Numbered from the stretch's first letter, positions 16,331 to 25,744 are shown. The stretch is DNA of 37,431 nt from Cyclobacteriaceae bacterium (GCA_025350305.1 JANXYC010000120.1:1-37431), one strand, 5' to 3'. Notes: a model not told the origin generated them from the letters alone. A program made the numbers and translations.

Positions 16331-17000
16331 CAATTCTGTTATACTCGCTGCTGATCGAAGCTTGACCGATGATAGTATCATCTCAAGCGTATTGCGTGGC
16401 AAAAAGGAGGATTATGAAATTTTGGTGCGCCGCTATAACAACCTGTTGTATAGGACGGCCAGAGGGATTCTTCATGAAGCAGAAGACATTGAGGACGTGA
16501 TGCAGGAGGCTTACATTCGCGGATACGAAAAGCTTTATCAATTCAGGAGGGAAGCTCAATTTTCTACCTGGCTAACGCGTATACTGATTAATTGTGCACT
16601 TCAGCATGCAACCAAATTGAATGGGAGGAAACATCTTGACATAAATGCTCTCAAAGAGGAAGATAGCGGGAGCCTGACCGAAATTTCAAGCGAGTCTACG
16701 GCGGAAGTGGGTGAAAATCTTAAGCGGGCCGTAGAGGGCGCCATTGATCATCTTCCTCCAAAATATAGAATTATTTTCGTCCTGCGGGAGATCGAACAAA
16801 CTTCGGTGGCAGATGCCGCCAGCATACTCGGTATATCCGAAGAAAATGTAAAGATCCGGCTGCACCGGGCCAAGATCATGCTCAAGGATATGCTTCGCTC
16901 TGAATTGAATTCTTTGGAGATATTTGTATTTCATGCCCCCCGCTGCGCGCTTATGGCAGCGCGTGTGATGAAGCAAATCAATCTGGTAACATTAGCTTGA
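16323..17000 (+). CDS. RNA polymerase sigma factor, ECF (sigma-70 family)
   Basis: A 225-aa sigma factor. Region 2 spans about residues 28-95 (YEILVRRYNNLLYRTARGIL, DVMQEAYIRGYEKLYQF, FSTWLTRILINCALQ) and region 4 about 140-190 (LPPKYRIIFVLREIE, ADAASILGISEENVKIRLHR). It should redirect RNA polymerase to a special promoter set. A C-terminal tail after region 4 (FVFHAPRCALMAARVMKQI) has a His-x3-Cys pattern also seen in other Bacteroidota ECF factors. No anti-sigma gene is adjacent on the same strand; the divergent membrane-protein operon is the nearest candidate partner. The start lies in a tandem 16-bp duplication that creates a three-codon minigene just upstream. Confidence 0.92.
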   Translation: MLANSVILAADRSLTDDSIISSVLRGKKEDYEILVRRYNNLLYRTARGILHEAEDIEDVMQEAYIRGYEKLYQFRREAQFSTWLTRILINCALQHATKLNGRKHLDINALKEEDSGSLTEISSESTAEVGENLKRAVEGAIDHLPPKYRIIFVLREIEQTSVADAASILGISEENVKIRLHRAKIMLKDMLRSELNSLEIFVFHAPRCALMAARVMKQINLVTLA

Positions 17001-17269
17001 CCAATCGGGGGTTCACCTGGTTTATTTTGGTCGCCCATTCGTCATTGTTTCCCCTAGCTTAATAACGATTTGCGATTGACAACTATTTTCCCTCTGTTAA
17101 AACTAAAATTTGACGAGCATTTTTTTAGGCAAAATTTCTTTAGGTTGAGCTTGCGAGCGCCTTCCAACTCAAAATAATTCGCAATTAGTCCCACTTTTTA
17201 TCATTTTTACGAGCACATTTTAGCTGGCTATTCGTCAATCAATATTTAAAATTCTTGCATTAATATTCA

Positions 17270-19555
17270 ATGGAAAAAAACATCCATCTCCTGGCTACCG
17301 AGTTATCCCTCAAGCCCTCACAAGTTCAATGCGTTGTCGATTTGCTGGCAGACGGTTCTACCATTCCTTTTATCGCCCGATATCGCAAGGAGCTTACCGG
17401 CAGCCTGGATGAGGTGGTACTGGCTTCGATCAGAGACCGGCACGAGCAATTAGTGGTGCTGGATAAGCGGAAGGAGGCGATCTTGAAATCTATTGAGAAG
17501 CAAGGTAGGCTTACTCCGGAACTGAAAAAGGCAATCGGTGCAGTCTTGACACTCGCAGATCTTGAAGATATTTACCTGCCATACAAGCCTAAACGCAAGA
17601 CACGCGCTACCATGGCAAAAGAAAAAGGCCTGGAGCCACTTGCCCTCAGCATCTTTGAGCAGGATAATATCGATCTTGAAAAAGTAGCCGCCTCGTTTAT
17701 TAATATTGGGAAGGGAGTGACCACCCGGGAAGAAGCACTCGACGGCGCCAGGGACATTATTGCTGAATGGGTCAGCGAAAACCAGGAAGCCCGTAAAGCG
17801 ATTCGCGAACTATTCTGGAAGGATGGTACCATAGCGTCGAAAGTGGTAAAGTCAAAAGCAGAAACCGAAGAGGCCCAGAAGTTCAAAGATTACTTCGAGT
17901 GGAAAGAGCCCTTGAAAAAAACCCCTTCCCATCGGATGCTTGCCATGCGCCGGGCTGAGAACGAAGGGTTTATTTCCCTGGACATTTCTCCCAATGAAGA
18001 TATGGCCGTTCAAACGCTCGAACACCAATTTGTAAAATCATCCAGGCCGGCAGGAGAGCAAGTCAAACTTGCTGTTAAAGACAGTTACAAGCGATTATTG
18101 AAACCTTCGCTGGAAAGCGAAGTGCGTACAGCAACAAAAATAAAGGCCGACGAGGAGGCCATCAAAGTTTTCTCCTCCAACCTGAAAGAGTTGTTGCTTA
18201 CCTCTCCCCTTGGACAAAAACGCGTACTTGCCCTCGACCCCGGATTTCGAACCGGCACAAAATTGGTATGCCTCGGTGAACAGGGCGAACTGCTTTTCAA
18301 CACTATAATCTATCCCAACGAACCACAACGCGAGACAGCTAAGTCGGCGAAGATTGTCGCAGGACTTTGTGATAAATTCAAAATCGATGCGATCGCCATC
18401 GGCAATGGCACCGCCAGCCGTGAAACGGAAGCGTTTGTGACAGCGATTGGACTACCCAAAGAAATTATCGTAGTGATGGTAAATGAAAGCGGCGCATCGA
18501 TATACTCAGCGTCCGACGTTGCGCGGGAGGAATTCCCCGACCAGGATATCACTGTGCGCGGCGCCGTTTCTATTGGACGGAGGCTCACCGACCCGCTCGC
18601 AGAACTGGTGAAGATCGATGCGAAATCCATTGGGGTAGGCCAGTATCAGCACGATGTGGACCAGCCAAAATTAAAAGCAGGTCTGGATGACGTGGTGATG
18701 AATTGCGTGAACTCGGTAGGAGTAGAAGTGAATACTGCCAGCAAGGAACTACTTTCTTACGTGTCCGGGCTGGGACCACAACTGGCAAAGAGTATTGTCG
18801 ACTACCGCAACCAACATGGCGCATTCAGGGATCGCAACGCGTTGCGAAAAGTTTCCGGATTGGGTGACAAGGCATTCGAACAGTGCGCGGGTTTTTTACG
18901 GATACGCGATTCAAAAAATCCGTTGGATCGAAGTGCTGTGCATCCTGAAAGCTATTCCGTCGTGGAAAAGTTCGCAGAAGACCTCGGCTGCTCTATAGCT
19001 GACCTAATGGCTAATGCGCAATACCGCACTGCCCTGGATCTCAGGAAATATGTCAGCGATAAAGTAGGTTTGCCAACATTGACTGACATTGTAGCAGAAT
19101 TAGAGAAACCAGGCCGTGACCCGCGCGAGAAATTTGAAGTTTTTAGTTTTGAGGAAGGTATTTACGAAATCAAAGATCTCAAAGTGGGTATGGTGCTCCC
19201 CGGCATTGTCACCAACGTGACCAACTTTGGAGCATTCGTAGACATTGGTGTACATCAGGATGGCCTTGTACATATTAGCCACCTGAGCGATAAGTTTATA
19301 AAGGACCCCCATCAGGTGATTGCCGTGCAGCAGAAAGTACGGGTAGCGGTGATGGAGGTTGATGTGGCGAGGAAGCGGATCGCGTTGTCGATGAAGAGTG
19401 ATCCGTTTGACGGTGGTGGGAAACCAAAGGAGAAGGACGAGTCAGTGGGTAATCAGAAAACGACTCAAAAGGAAAAGTTTCGAGGGAAAATTCTTATGAA
19501 AAAAGAAAGCATGGAGGATGCGTTGGTGCTGTTGAAAGAGAAGTTTAAGAAGTAG
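17270..19555 (+). CDS. tex: Tex family RNA-binding protein
   Basis: A 761-aa protein matching Tex over its full length. It has an N-terminal helical domain (IPFIARYRKELTGSLDE, near residue 33), LADLEDIYLPYKPKRKTRAT near residue 97, a YqgF/RNase H-like domain with LALDPGFRTGTKLVCLG at about 320, and a helix-hairpin-helix pair at about 495-555 (YVSGLGPQLAKSIVDYRN, LRKVSGLGDKAFEQCAGFLR). An S1 domain follows at about 638-706 (GMVLPGIVTNVTNFGAFVDI, DGLVHISHLSD). Tex binds RNA and associates with transcription in several bacteria. The last 50 residues are charged and lysine-rich. The gene appears to be alone on its transcript. Confidence 0.95.
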   Translation: MEKNIHLLATELSLKPSQVQCVVDLLADGSTIPFIARYRKELTGSLDEVVLASIRDRHEQLVVLDKRKEAILKSIEKQGRLTPELKKAIGAVLTLADLEDIYLPYKPKRKTRATMAKEKGLEPLALSIFEQDNIDLEKVAASFINIGKGVTTREEALDGARDIIAEWVSENQEARKAIRELFWKDGTIASKVVKSKAETEEAQKFKDYFEWKEPLKKTPSHRMLAMRRAENEGFISLDISPNEDMAVQTLEHQFVKSSRPAGEQVKLAVKDSYKRLLKPSLESEVRTATKIKADEEAIKVFSSNLKELLLTSPLGQKRVLALDPGFRTGTKLVCLGEQGELLFNTIIYPNEPQRETAKSAKIVAGLCDKFKIDAIAIGNGTASRETEAFVTAIGLPKEIIVVMVNESGASIYSASDVAREEFPDQDITVRGAVSIGRRLTDPLAELVKIDAKSIGVGQYQHDVDQPKLKAGLDDVVMNCVNSVGVEVNTASKELLSYVSGLGPQLAKSIVDYRNQHGAFRDRNALRKVSGLGDKAFEQCAGFLRIRDSKNPLDRSAVHPESYSVVEKFAEDLGCSIADLMANAQYRTALDLRKYVSDKVGLPTLTDIVAELEKPGRDPREKFEVFSFEEGIYEIKDLKVGMVLPGIVTNVTNFGAFVDIGVHQDGLVHISHLSDKFIKDPHQVIAVQQKVRVAVMEVDVARKRIALSMKSDPFDGGGKPKEKDESVGNQKTTQKEKFRGKILMKKESMEDALVLLKEKFKK

Positions 19556-19695
19556 AAATTAAACCTGCAGTGCCATAGGCTTCCATCCGTACAGGGGACT
19601 TTGACTTTCGCACCATGCTTCCCTGGTGCCAAATCCAAATATTCAGAAAGACATCTTCAAGGAATGAAGTAAATGACCCATTGTATTGGCTGGAA

Positions 19696-19956
19696 TTAAT
19701 TTTTACTTAATTCACGGCTGAGAGCATTGTTAAAACGTAGCAGGATTACTTCAAGCTTTCTTGGTGTGTTGCCAAAGTCATAGCGGTAGAGTGCTATCAG
19801 TTTTGCCAAGGATACAATCTTGTCCTGTGGGGTCAATTTGGTGAAAGCGTTTGTTCCAATAATGTTCAATAAAAAGCGTTGCCTTTTTCTCGCTTCACGA
19901 TGTTTTTTACTAAAAAATCGCCTCTTAATTTTTCGGATGATTTGTGGAATATCCAT
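19696..19956 (-). CDS. Small basic hypothetical protein (86 aa)
   Basis: The N-terminal 27 residues are extremely basic (IIRKIKRRFFSKKHREARKR), followed by an apparently helical domain (FTKLTPQDKIVSLAKLIALY) and a second one (RKLEVILLRFNNALSREL). No cysteine, signal peptide or membrane segment is present. The composition suggests nucleic-acid or ribosome binding, but no family was recognised. It is convergent with tex, with 140 bases between the stops. Confidence 0.5.
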   Translation of the reverse strand: MDIPQIIRKIKRRFFSKKHREARKRQRFLLNIIGTNAFTKLTPQDKIVSLAKLIALYRYDFGNTPRKLEVILLRFNNALSRELSKN

Positions 19957-20124
19957 TTTGTTTTGATTTTAAAGATACTGTTTAGCAATTGGTTCTTGTT
20001 GAATTAAAGCACCTGAGTCAAACAAGAATAAATTCCTACTCCTGCAAATAGAAGTGCTTTCATCGCTGCGCTAAACGCTTTTGTTCTGAACCTGCTTTTA
20101 AGTGTCATATGATTGTTGTTTGAG

Positions 20125-20170
20125 TTTTTTTTATGCCTTCGATGCCATTTTTTTTATGCCTTCGATGCCA
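20125..20170. repeat. Two perfect 23-bp tandem units
   Basis: Each unit is eight T followed by ATGCCTTCGATGCCA (20125-20147, 20148-20170). A degenerate third piece (ACCATCGTTGCCATAA) follows near 20187. It lies in a gene-free region and could be slippage-prone because of the T8 runs. Confidence 0.85.
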
Positions 20171-20546
20171 TAAAGGTGTGGGTACCATCGTTGCCATAAA
20201 TCAGCAATATCCTGATTTGAAAAAAAATCAGGAAAGCATCGGAAAAAGGCCTTTTTCAGTTCTATCGAGAAGATTTATAGAGTTAAACGGGGAAGTCAAC
20301 AGGGAATCAGAGAGCGGTGCAAGGGAAAACCCTGACAGCAGCAATCATTAGAAATTCAACACTTGATTCGTAATTCGTTATTTTCTATGACCGAGCGTTA
20401 TAGCGCTTTTTCCTACCCGTTTTCCTCATGGGATTCTATTGCGTGGCATAAGATTTATTGATGGTAGTCCGTCCGGCTGTGCCATGAATCGGAAATGATT
20501 CACAGAACAGTCAGGCCCGGTTTGCTAGGAGCTGTCTTTAAATAAA

Positions 20547-20634
20547 GGGCGTCTCTAAAAACTCCTTGTACCCTTCTCTTCCGGAGAAGGGGGACGGGTT
20601 GAGGCCATAAAAGGCAGGGTTTTTAGAGATGCCC
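20547..20634 (-). mobile_element. MITE copy 3 (88 bp)
   Basis: Same element and orientation as copy 1, without the extra T. It is bounded by TAAA on both sides (20543-20546 and 20635-20638), a perfect 4-bp target duplication. It ends 28 bases before the start codon of the lipoprotein gene, so it forms or overlaps that gene's leader. Confidence 0.88.
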
Positions 20635-20662
20635 TAAAGAAAAAAGGAGGTAATTAATATCA

Positions 20663-21802
20663 ATGAGGGTTTATAGGGGATTCACAGGAAGTCATTTAGG
20701 TGAGTTGAGAGAGGGGTCAGGGGAAAATCAACCATCAACTTGTTTCGAAACTAACATCATCAACATCGGGAAGTGGCTGGCCTGCATACCGAAGTGTAGA
20801 AGCATTTTCCCTTTATTGGGAAGTACAAGGCTTCTACCATTCCTTGCCGGGCTTATATTCCTATTGACTACGGGGTGTAGGGTAACTAACCGAACCGTTG
20901 AACGGCAGTCTTTTATTCAGGACTATGGAAAAATCAAAAAAAATACCCAATTGACGTGCTTTCAGGATTCGGTCATGCGAGACCTGGGTTACTTAAGCAT
21001 CAGCACCGACAGATATTTGCATGCACTCAAGCCCGGAAATCGTGATACTACAAGAATGGATCCCGATAATTTTGTCTCGTCAAAATATTTTGAGGACCTG
21101 AAAATGAAAAATGTATCCTATTCCAAACTCCTGGCAGAGATCAGAGGGTATGAGACAGCGCTGGCTAGGGCGAAAGCTAATACGTTGAAAGTGGGTGCTG
21201 AAATCGAGCGGAGATGCCTCCTTTACCAAAAGGACGTAGAAGCAAGCCTTGATAGCGTTAGTCGATTGTTTCACTACCGATTAACAGCGCTGGAACAGCG
21301 AGACAGTTCAACCATTTTTACAATTGTTATCACCAGACGAAATAATTTTAAGATAGCTGATCTTTCCATTAATATTTTATTTTTTGCCAGCAATTCAAAA
21401 ATGTTGCTGTTTGATTTTCCCCTGGAAAGGAAGGGAAGCATTCAGGATAGTGTCATGATCAGTAAAACACTAAGCAAGAAAGATTTTTCAAACCCCTCGT
21501 ACGATTACTTCAGGAGTATTTTAGACGGCAAGGATTATGAAATGAAGTTTATGGTGCATAAAATGACGTTCGAAAATAAACCGTATATAAGTCCGTATAA
21601 TTTTTATTATCACCGGCTAAAATCTTTTTTATGGGGAGATGGGGAATGTCCTTATTTTTCAGAAGTTGAGACAAAGAAGTTGACTAAATCATTCCAAAAA
21701 TATGTGAGGGAAGAAGGAGTGCTTATAGAAAATTATCCAATTCTATACGGCAAGCAAAAAATAAGCAGAAAGGAATTTGCAAGAATGTTTAATGGCCGAT
21801 GA
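20663..21802 (+). CDS. Putative lipoprotein, unrecognised family
   Basis: The frame of 379 aa starts at an ATG with AAGGAGG 12 bases upstream (20644-20650), an unusually good Shine-Dalgarno site for this phylum. However, the first 51 residues do not look like a leader, and a TTG at 20816 would start a textbook lipoprotein signal, (M)GSTRLLPFLAGLIFLLTTGC. Start choice is therefore open; the TTG fits the protein better and the ATG fits the ribosome site. The mature part is polar with a helical segment (YSKLLAEIRGYETALARAKA) and a C-terminal domain with aromatic strands. No family was recognised. It would be anchored in the envelope. Confidence 0.6.
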   Translation: MRVYRGFTGSHLGELREGSGENQPSTCFETNIINIGKWLACIPKCRSIFPLLGSTRLLPFLAGLIFLLTTGCRVTNRTVERQSFIQDYGKIKKNTQLTCFQDSVMRDLGYLSISTDRYLHALKPGNRDTTRMDPDNFVSSKYFEDLKMKNVSYSKLLAEIRGYETALARAKANTLKVGAEIERRCLLYQKDVEASLDSVSRLFHYRLTALEQRDSSTIFTIVITRRNNFKIADLSINILFFASNSKMLLFDFPLERKGSIQDSVMISKTLSKKDFSNPSYDYFRSILDGKDYEMKFMVHKMTFENKPYISPYNFYYHRLKSFLWGDGECPYFSEVETKKLTKSFQKYVREEGVLIENYPILYGKQKISRKEFARMFNGR

Positions 21803-22278
21803 CCGGGAGTGGCCTGAGAAGACTACCTCTTGAAGAAGGCCCAATATTCTCAGAAGTTTCCAATTCGGGTAACCAGAACGGCAGGGCTATTCAGACAAAG
21901 GCCACTGCAAACTTTTAGGGCTAATCGCCTGCCTTTCCTCACTTGCCGGGGCGGTGATTCATTTATAAGATTATTCCAACAGATACCCGCAAACGAATGC
22001 AATGATTTACGAACGTATCTCTTGATACAATAAACATCTGTCTTTCTACAGGATAGCATCTCTATCCTGTCAATTAGGATTAACATTTATCTACATCATG
22101 CAAGTATGGCATTGCACCATCCAGTATTCCAACTCAATCTTTGACTAAGGATCACGGTGGCAAGTTCGATGATGTTTACCGTTGAGTTATACTTCCAATT
22201 TTTTTTAAGAAAATTGTCGTACAATTTTTTTTAATGATCTGATTAAACCATTTTTGATCATATCATAACAACTTGCTG
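21803..22278. other. Gene-free region upstream of the SET gene
   Basis: About 475 bases without a believable gene; short open frames are not protein-like. The one clear structure is the palindrome at 22048-22070. The last 100 bases are AT-rich with runs such as AATTTTTTTTAA, as expected for a promoter region. Confidence 0.5.
22048..22070. promoter_or_regulatory. Perfect 9-bp inverted repeat (operator or small hairpin)
   Basis: ACAGGATAG and CTATCCTGT flank CATCT, all matching. It is 208 bases before the SET gene start. With only 5 bases in the loop it could be a hairpin, for instance the end of the lipoprotein transcript, or a dimeric regulator site. No T run follows directly. Confidence 0.45.
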
Positions 22279-22773
22279 ATGAGAAATCAATCAAATCAAA
22301 TTCTAATCGACGCCTCCCAATCTGAAATTGCAGAGATCAGGACCAATCTTATTAAAAAACATCGGTCGTTATACTCGCGGAAAGAATTTAAGGCCCATTC
22401 CGTCGTTGCAGAATTTTACTGGACTAAAATCCATTCAAAACCTAGCTACCTGACCGTTCAAATCAGCGAAAAGGAACACATTGAACTCGTCCCCACCTAT
22501 CTCGAATGCATTAATCACAGCTGCGATCCCAATTCCTTTTTTGACACTACCAGCAAGCAATTGGTATCCTTGAAAGATATTGCAGTTGGCGAAGAGATAA
22601 CCTTTTTCTATCCATCCGCTGAATGGGATATGGATCAGATTTTTCAGTGCGATTGCAGATGTTCGAATTGTCTGGGCGTGATAAAGGGCGCGAAGTACCT
22701 GGATGAACGCAGTCTTAAAAATTATCGTTTTACCGATTTTATCAAACAGAAGCTGGCTTCAAGAGGTGTTTAA
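22279..22773 (+). CDS. SET-domain protein-lysine methyltransferase-like protein
   Basis: From the ATG at 22279 this is a 164-aa protein that is essentially one SET domain; a TTG two codons upstream is in frame but less likely. The signature NHSCDPN is at residues 79-85, GEEITFFYP at 104-112, and the post-SET cysteines CDCRCSNC at 124-131. SET enzymes transfer methyl groups from S-adenosylmethionine to lysine side chains and adopt a pseudoknot made by the NHSCxPN and GEExxxxY parts; both are intact. The three or four cysteines could bind zinc with a cysteine from the core. A SET domain also ends the ATP-grasp fusion 4 kb downstream, so the two may act on related substrates. The natural substrate is unknown. 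Confidence 0.88.
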   Translation: MRNQSNQILIDASQSEIAEIRTNLIKKHRSLYSRKEFKAHSVVAEFYWTKIHSKPSYLTVQISEKEHIELVPTYLECINHSCDPNSFFDTTSKQLVSLKDIAVGEEITFFYPSAEWDMDQIFQCDCRCSNCLGVIKGAKYLDERSLKNYRFTDFIKQKLASRGV

Positions 22774-22946
22774 TCCCAGCATAGCAAGTTTATTGTAAAA
22801 TTTCATAATCAGTAGCACCCACTGCAATGCACCAGCGAAATACCCCTTCGCGAGGTAAATTCATTCAGAAATAAGGTTTTTGCACCGAATTCCTTATATA
22901 TTAGTCTTGACCCGATTCAGGTCAGCACCATTGCTGGAGTCCCCGC

Positions 22947-24125
22947 ATGAAAAATTCACTGGTCTTCTTTGTTGCCTTGTTGCTCATTGACTCATGCGTT
23001 GATAGAATAAACATACCCATTAACGAAGACTACACTAAGGACCTGGTTATCGATGGGCTGATCACCGATGAACCCGGACCATATACCGTGAAAATTAGCC
23101 AGGCAATTAAAATTGATGCTTCCTTGCCAGGTGGCCTTCCTGTTTCAGTAAAACAAGTAACCATGTTCGACGATGTGGGCAATTCAGAGGTGCTGGAACA
23201 AAAGAATCGCGGCCTCTACCAGACTAACGTCAACGGGATGCGTGGGGTCATCGGGCGGACATATTACATCATCATTGAAACCAATGACGGGTATACAATC
23301 GAATCCTTGCCCGATAAAATGTATCCGGTCGGCGCCGTGGACAGCATTTATTATGAATTTGAAAGCCGTCAGCCAGAGGATGCGCCCACGGAATATGGTT
23401 ACAGGATTTATATCGATGCTCACAATACACCCGGCCACGATAGTTTTCTTCGCTGGAAGTTCGTTGGTACCTATGTCGTCGAAACGTTACCTCAATACAA
23501 GTACTGCCTGAGTAATGCCTGTAATGGCCCGTACTGTCCCCTGGATTGCAGCGGATATGCCTACGTTAACGGTGAGCTCAAAAAAGGATATGCCTATAAT
23601 CCCAAGACTCAGAAAGTGGAGTATGTGATCGGCAGAGAATGCACATGTTGCAGGTGCTGGGTTACAACGCCAGAGGACAACCTCAGAGTAAATGACGGCC
23701 AGATTTCAAGGAATGGAAAATTTAACAAAGTATATATGGGCTATGTCCCGGTAAACTATTATACATTTTTTGAAAAATACAGGGTGGAGATCAGACAGAT
23801 GAGCCTTTCCCGTGCTGCCTTTGATTATTGGAGATCGGTCAAATCCCAGAAAGAAGCGGTAGGTAGTCTCTTTCAACCCATTACCGGCAAAATTCCAAGC
23901 AATCTCTCCGACAAGAGTAGTTCGTTGAGAGTTCAGGGGATCTTCTATACTTCTGCTGTGACAAAAAAGCAGATCTACCTGGACAAGACCACGCATCGTG
24001 CGGAGGTCTATGTTCCTGAGGATTGTCATGCGCCCCCACGTGAGGGTGCGATAGGCGAGGATTGTCTGCTGGCTTTTCCAGGTTCAATCACCACCCGCCA
24101 AAAGCCTGCGGATTGGAAATTCTAA
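22947..24125 (+). CDS. DUF4249 family lipoprotein
   Basis: A 392-aa envelope protein. The N-terminus is a lipoprotein signal ending in LLLIDSC with Cys17. The family opening DLVIDGLITDEPGPYTVKIS and the strand GRTYYIIIETNDG are clear. A cysteine-rich middle region (CLSNACNGPYCPLDC, then ECTCCRCW) also occurs in some family members. DUF4249 genes normally follow a TonB-dependent receptor gene of the carboxypeptidase-D-repeat type, and the pair is thought to act at the outer membrane. Here no such receptor is present, so this copy is an orphan. It separates the SET gene from the ATP-grasp pair on the same strand. Confidence 0.85.
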   Translation: MKNSLVFFVALLLIDSCVDRINIPINEDYTKDLVIDGLITDEPGPYTVKISQAIKIDASLPGGLPVSVKQVTMFDDVGNSEVLEQKNRGLYQTNVNGMRGVIGRTYYIIIETNDGYTIESLPDKMYPVGAVDSIYYEFESRQPEDAPTEYGYRIYIDAHNTPGHDSFLRWKFVGTYVVETLPQYKYCLSNACNGPYCPLDCSGYAYVNGELKKGYAYNPKTQKVEYVIGRECTCCRCWVTTPEDNLRVNDGQISRNGKFNKVYMGYVPVNYYTFFEKYRVEIRQMSLSRAAFDYWRSVKSQKEAVGSLFQPITGKIPSNLSDKSSSLRVQGIFYTSAVTKKQIYLDKTTHRAEVYVPEDCHAPPREGAIGEDCLLAFPGSITTRQKPADWKF

Positions 24126-24589
24126 ATCATATCGACAAGATGACCCATCAATGCCTTACCGATGAATGGTGAACACTCTTTTCATCCCGGCAAGGTGGTT
24201 GAAAAAACATACATGTTCTCGACTATTTCATCGCCAAGGACCCCGCTGGAAGGATTTATACTCGTGACGCTGACTAACCAATGAGTATCCAATCTTGACC
24301 GTATATTATTTCATATTAGGTTGTGTATGACCAAAAAGTACTATTGTATAGGTTGAATGAATCGCTTATATATACTAGCTAATAAAGCAGTTAAGTAATG
24401 ACTTATCCACTGTAGTTATTGATGATCATCCGTTCGTAGTGATCATTATAATCTTAGATAAGTACCGCTTACGAAGCATCACTTCATTATAAACTTGAAC
24501 ATTTATGCTTATAAATTTTGAGTAAATGCTGTTAGTATCTATCTTTCAATGTTTTATAGCTGTACTGACGATCAGTAAACTAACCGCGT
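24126..24589. other. AT-rich gene-free region upstream of the ATP-grasp pair
   Basis: About 460 bases with no gene or riboswitch that could be recognised. Two TGATCA-type palindromes (GATGATCATC near 24420 and GTGATCATTA near 24438) are 18 bases apart and could bind a regulator. A good -7 box at a proper distance from the GTG start was not found. Confidence 0.45.
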
Positions 24590-25744
24590 GTGGTAACACC
24601 GATAGATTTTTATCAAAGTAGCATCAGTAAGAAGATCAGGTTTACCGACAATAAGAATGACTATTTGGTGTGGGTAATTGCTCCCTATCTTGAGACCCAG
24701 GATCCAAACCTTAAATACTACTACGACTACACGCAAAGCATTGCAGAGTATCAAAAGGTGTTTTCCGAGATAGGATGCGAGTGGAAATGGGTCAATGTGA
24801 CGTTTGATGCAATAGAGGCGGTGGTTTTAGGAATTCGTAATCACCCAACCACTAAGACCAGCATCGTCATAAACCTATGCGATGGAGATGAATTGAATGG
24901 TATCCCAGGACTTTCGGTTATTGATGCCCTGGAGCGGCATAATCTGATTTATACCGGTTCCAATGAGTATTTCTATCAGATAACAACATCAAAGATTCCA
25001 ATGAAGGAAGCCTTTGACAAGCACAACGTATCAACGCCAGCCTGGAAAGTAATTCAGCCAAACGAAGGCAACATTCTGTCACTGTTTGAAGAAGTGGGGG
25101 ATGTCCTCATCGTAAAGCCGGCAATTTCTGCAGGAAGCCTGGGGTTAAGCATTAAGAATGTCGTAAGTAACGAAGCCGGATTTTCAGCCATCCTCAATGA
25201 CATCCAACAGGGCTATCATGGATGGAAGCTGGACTCGGGCGGCATATTTGTTGAAGAGTTTATTAAAGGAAGAGAGTTTACCACGCTGGTGATAGGTTCC
25301 TCTACCCATCCGGAAACACTTAGGTTCTATCCACCGGTTGAGCGCGTTTTTCATTCATCCTTACCGGATACGGAACGGTTCTTATCATTTGACAGACTTT
25401 GGGAGACCTATGACCATGAAACACCATTGCCCGATAAAGGTGATTTATATAACTATTATGAACCTGAATATGAGTTGGTTAGTGGGTTAAAGGAAATTAG
25501 TCTCGAGGCGTTTCAATCCGTTGGTGGAATGGGCTATGGACGTCTTGATATTCGGATGGATCAGGAGACCGGTAAGTTTTATGTATTGGAAGTCAATGCT
25601 CAATGTGGATTGAGTGAAGATGAAAATTATACATCTATCGGTGCTATTTTGAGGTTTGCAAAAAAATCTTTTACATATTTGATCATTGAAATCGTAGAAG
25701 ACGCATTGATGCGTTATGGGGCAAAACATAAAGCAATACACTAA
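24590..25744 (+). CDS. ATP-grasp ligase, D-Ala-D-Ala ligase-like
   Basis: A 384-aa protein read from a GTG; no nearer ATG fits. The ATP-grasp fold is shown by the Lys loop LIVKPAISAGSLGLS (173-187), VEEFIKGREFTTLV (221-234), the Arg-Asp pair in RLDIRMD (318-324) and the metal-binding EVN in YVLEVNAQCG (331-340). The N-terminal part INLCDGDELNGIPGLSV (94-110) and YTGSN (121-125) correspond to the substrate domain of D-Ala-D-Ala ligases. The enzyme should activate a carboxylate as acyl phosphate and join it to an amine. The sequence is far from true Ddl and lies beside no peptidoglycan genes. Its TAA is followed immediately by the ATG of the ATP-grasp/SET gene, so the two are translationally coupled and probably form a complex or a pathway. 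Confidence 0.88.
   Translation: MVTPIDFYQSSISKKIRFTDNKNDYLVWVIAPYLETQDPNLKYYYDYTQSIAEYQKVFSEIGCEWKWVNVTFDAIEAVVLGIRNHPTTKTSIVINLCDGDELNGIPGLSVIDALERHNLIYTGSNEYFYQITTSKIPMKEAFDKHNVSTPAWKVIQPNEGNILSLFEEVGDVLIVKPAISAGSLGLSIKNVVSNEAGFSAILNDIQQGYHGWKLDSGGIFVEEFIKGREFTTLVIGSSTHPETLRFYPPVERVFHSSLPDTERFLSFDRLWETYDHETPLPDKGDLYNYYEPEYELVSGLKEISLEAFQSVGGMGYGRLDIRMDQETGKFYVLEVNAQCGLSEDENYTSIGAILRFAKKSFTYLIIEIVEDALMRYGAKHKAIH

Larger units (their letters stand above)
19957..20662. other. Long gene-free region with tandem repeat and MITE
   Basis: About 700 bases. A perfect 23-bp tandem repeat is at 20125-20170 and MITE copy 3 at 20547-20634. A GAAAAAGGCCTTTTTC palindrome lies near 20242. A short open frame over the tandem repeat does not look like protein. 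AAGGAGG at 20644-20650 belongs to the next gene. Confidence 0.6.

Noticed and set aside
20133..20351. A 72-codon open frame over the T8 tandem repeat
   Set aside because: Its beginning is just the translated repeat and the rest has no protein-like pattern.
24395..24470. The stretch reading VVIDDHPFVV, similar to the start of a response regulator
   Set aside because: Only about ten residues fit, a stop precedes it in frame, and the following sequence (IIIILDK) loses similarity at once. Chance is more likely.
24126..24589. A riboswitch (for example SAM-type) upstream of the ATP-grasp/SET operon
   Set aside because: I looked for conserved SAM riboswitch cores because of the methyltransferase domain, but found none that I could support.
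24590..25744. Calling this gene ddl (D-alanine-D-alanine ligase)
   Set aside because: Only the fold motifs agree. The sequence is distant from true Ddl, and the neighbour is a SET fusion, so a cell-wall role is not supported.
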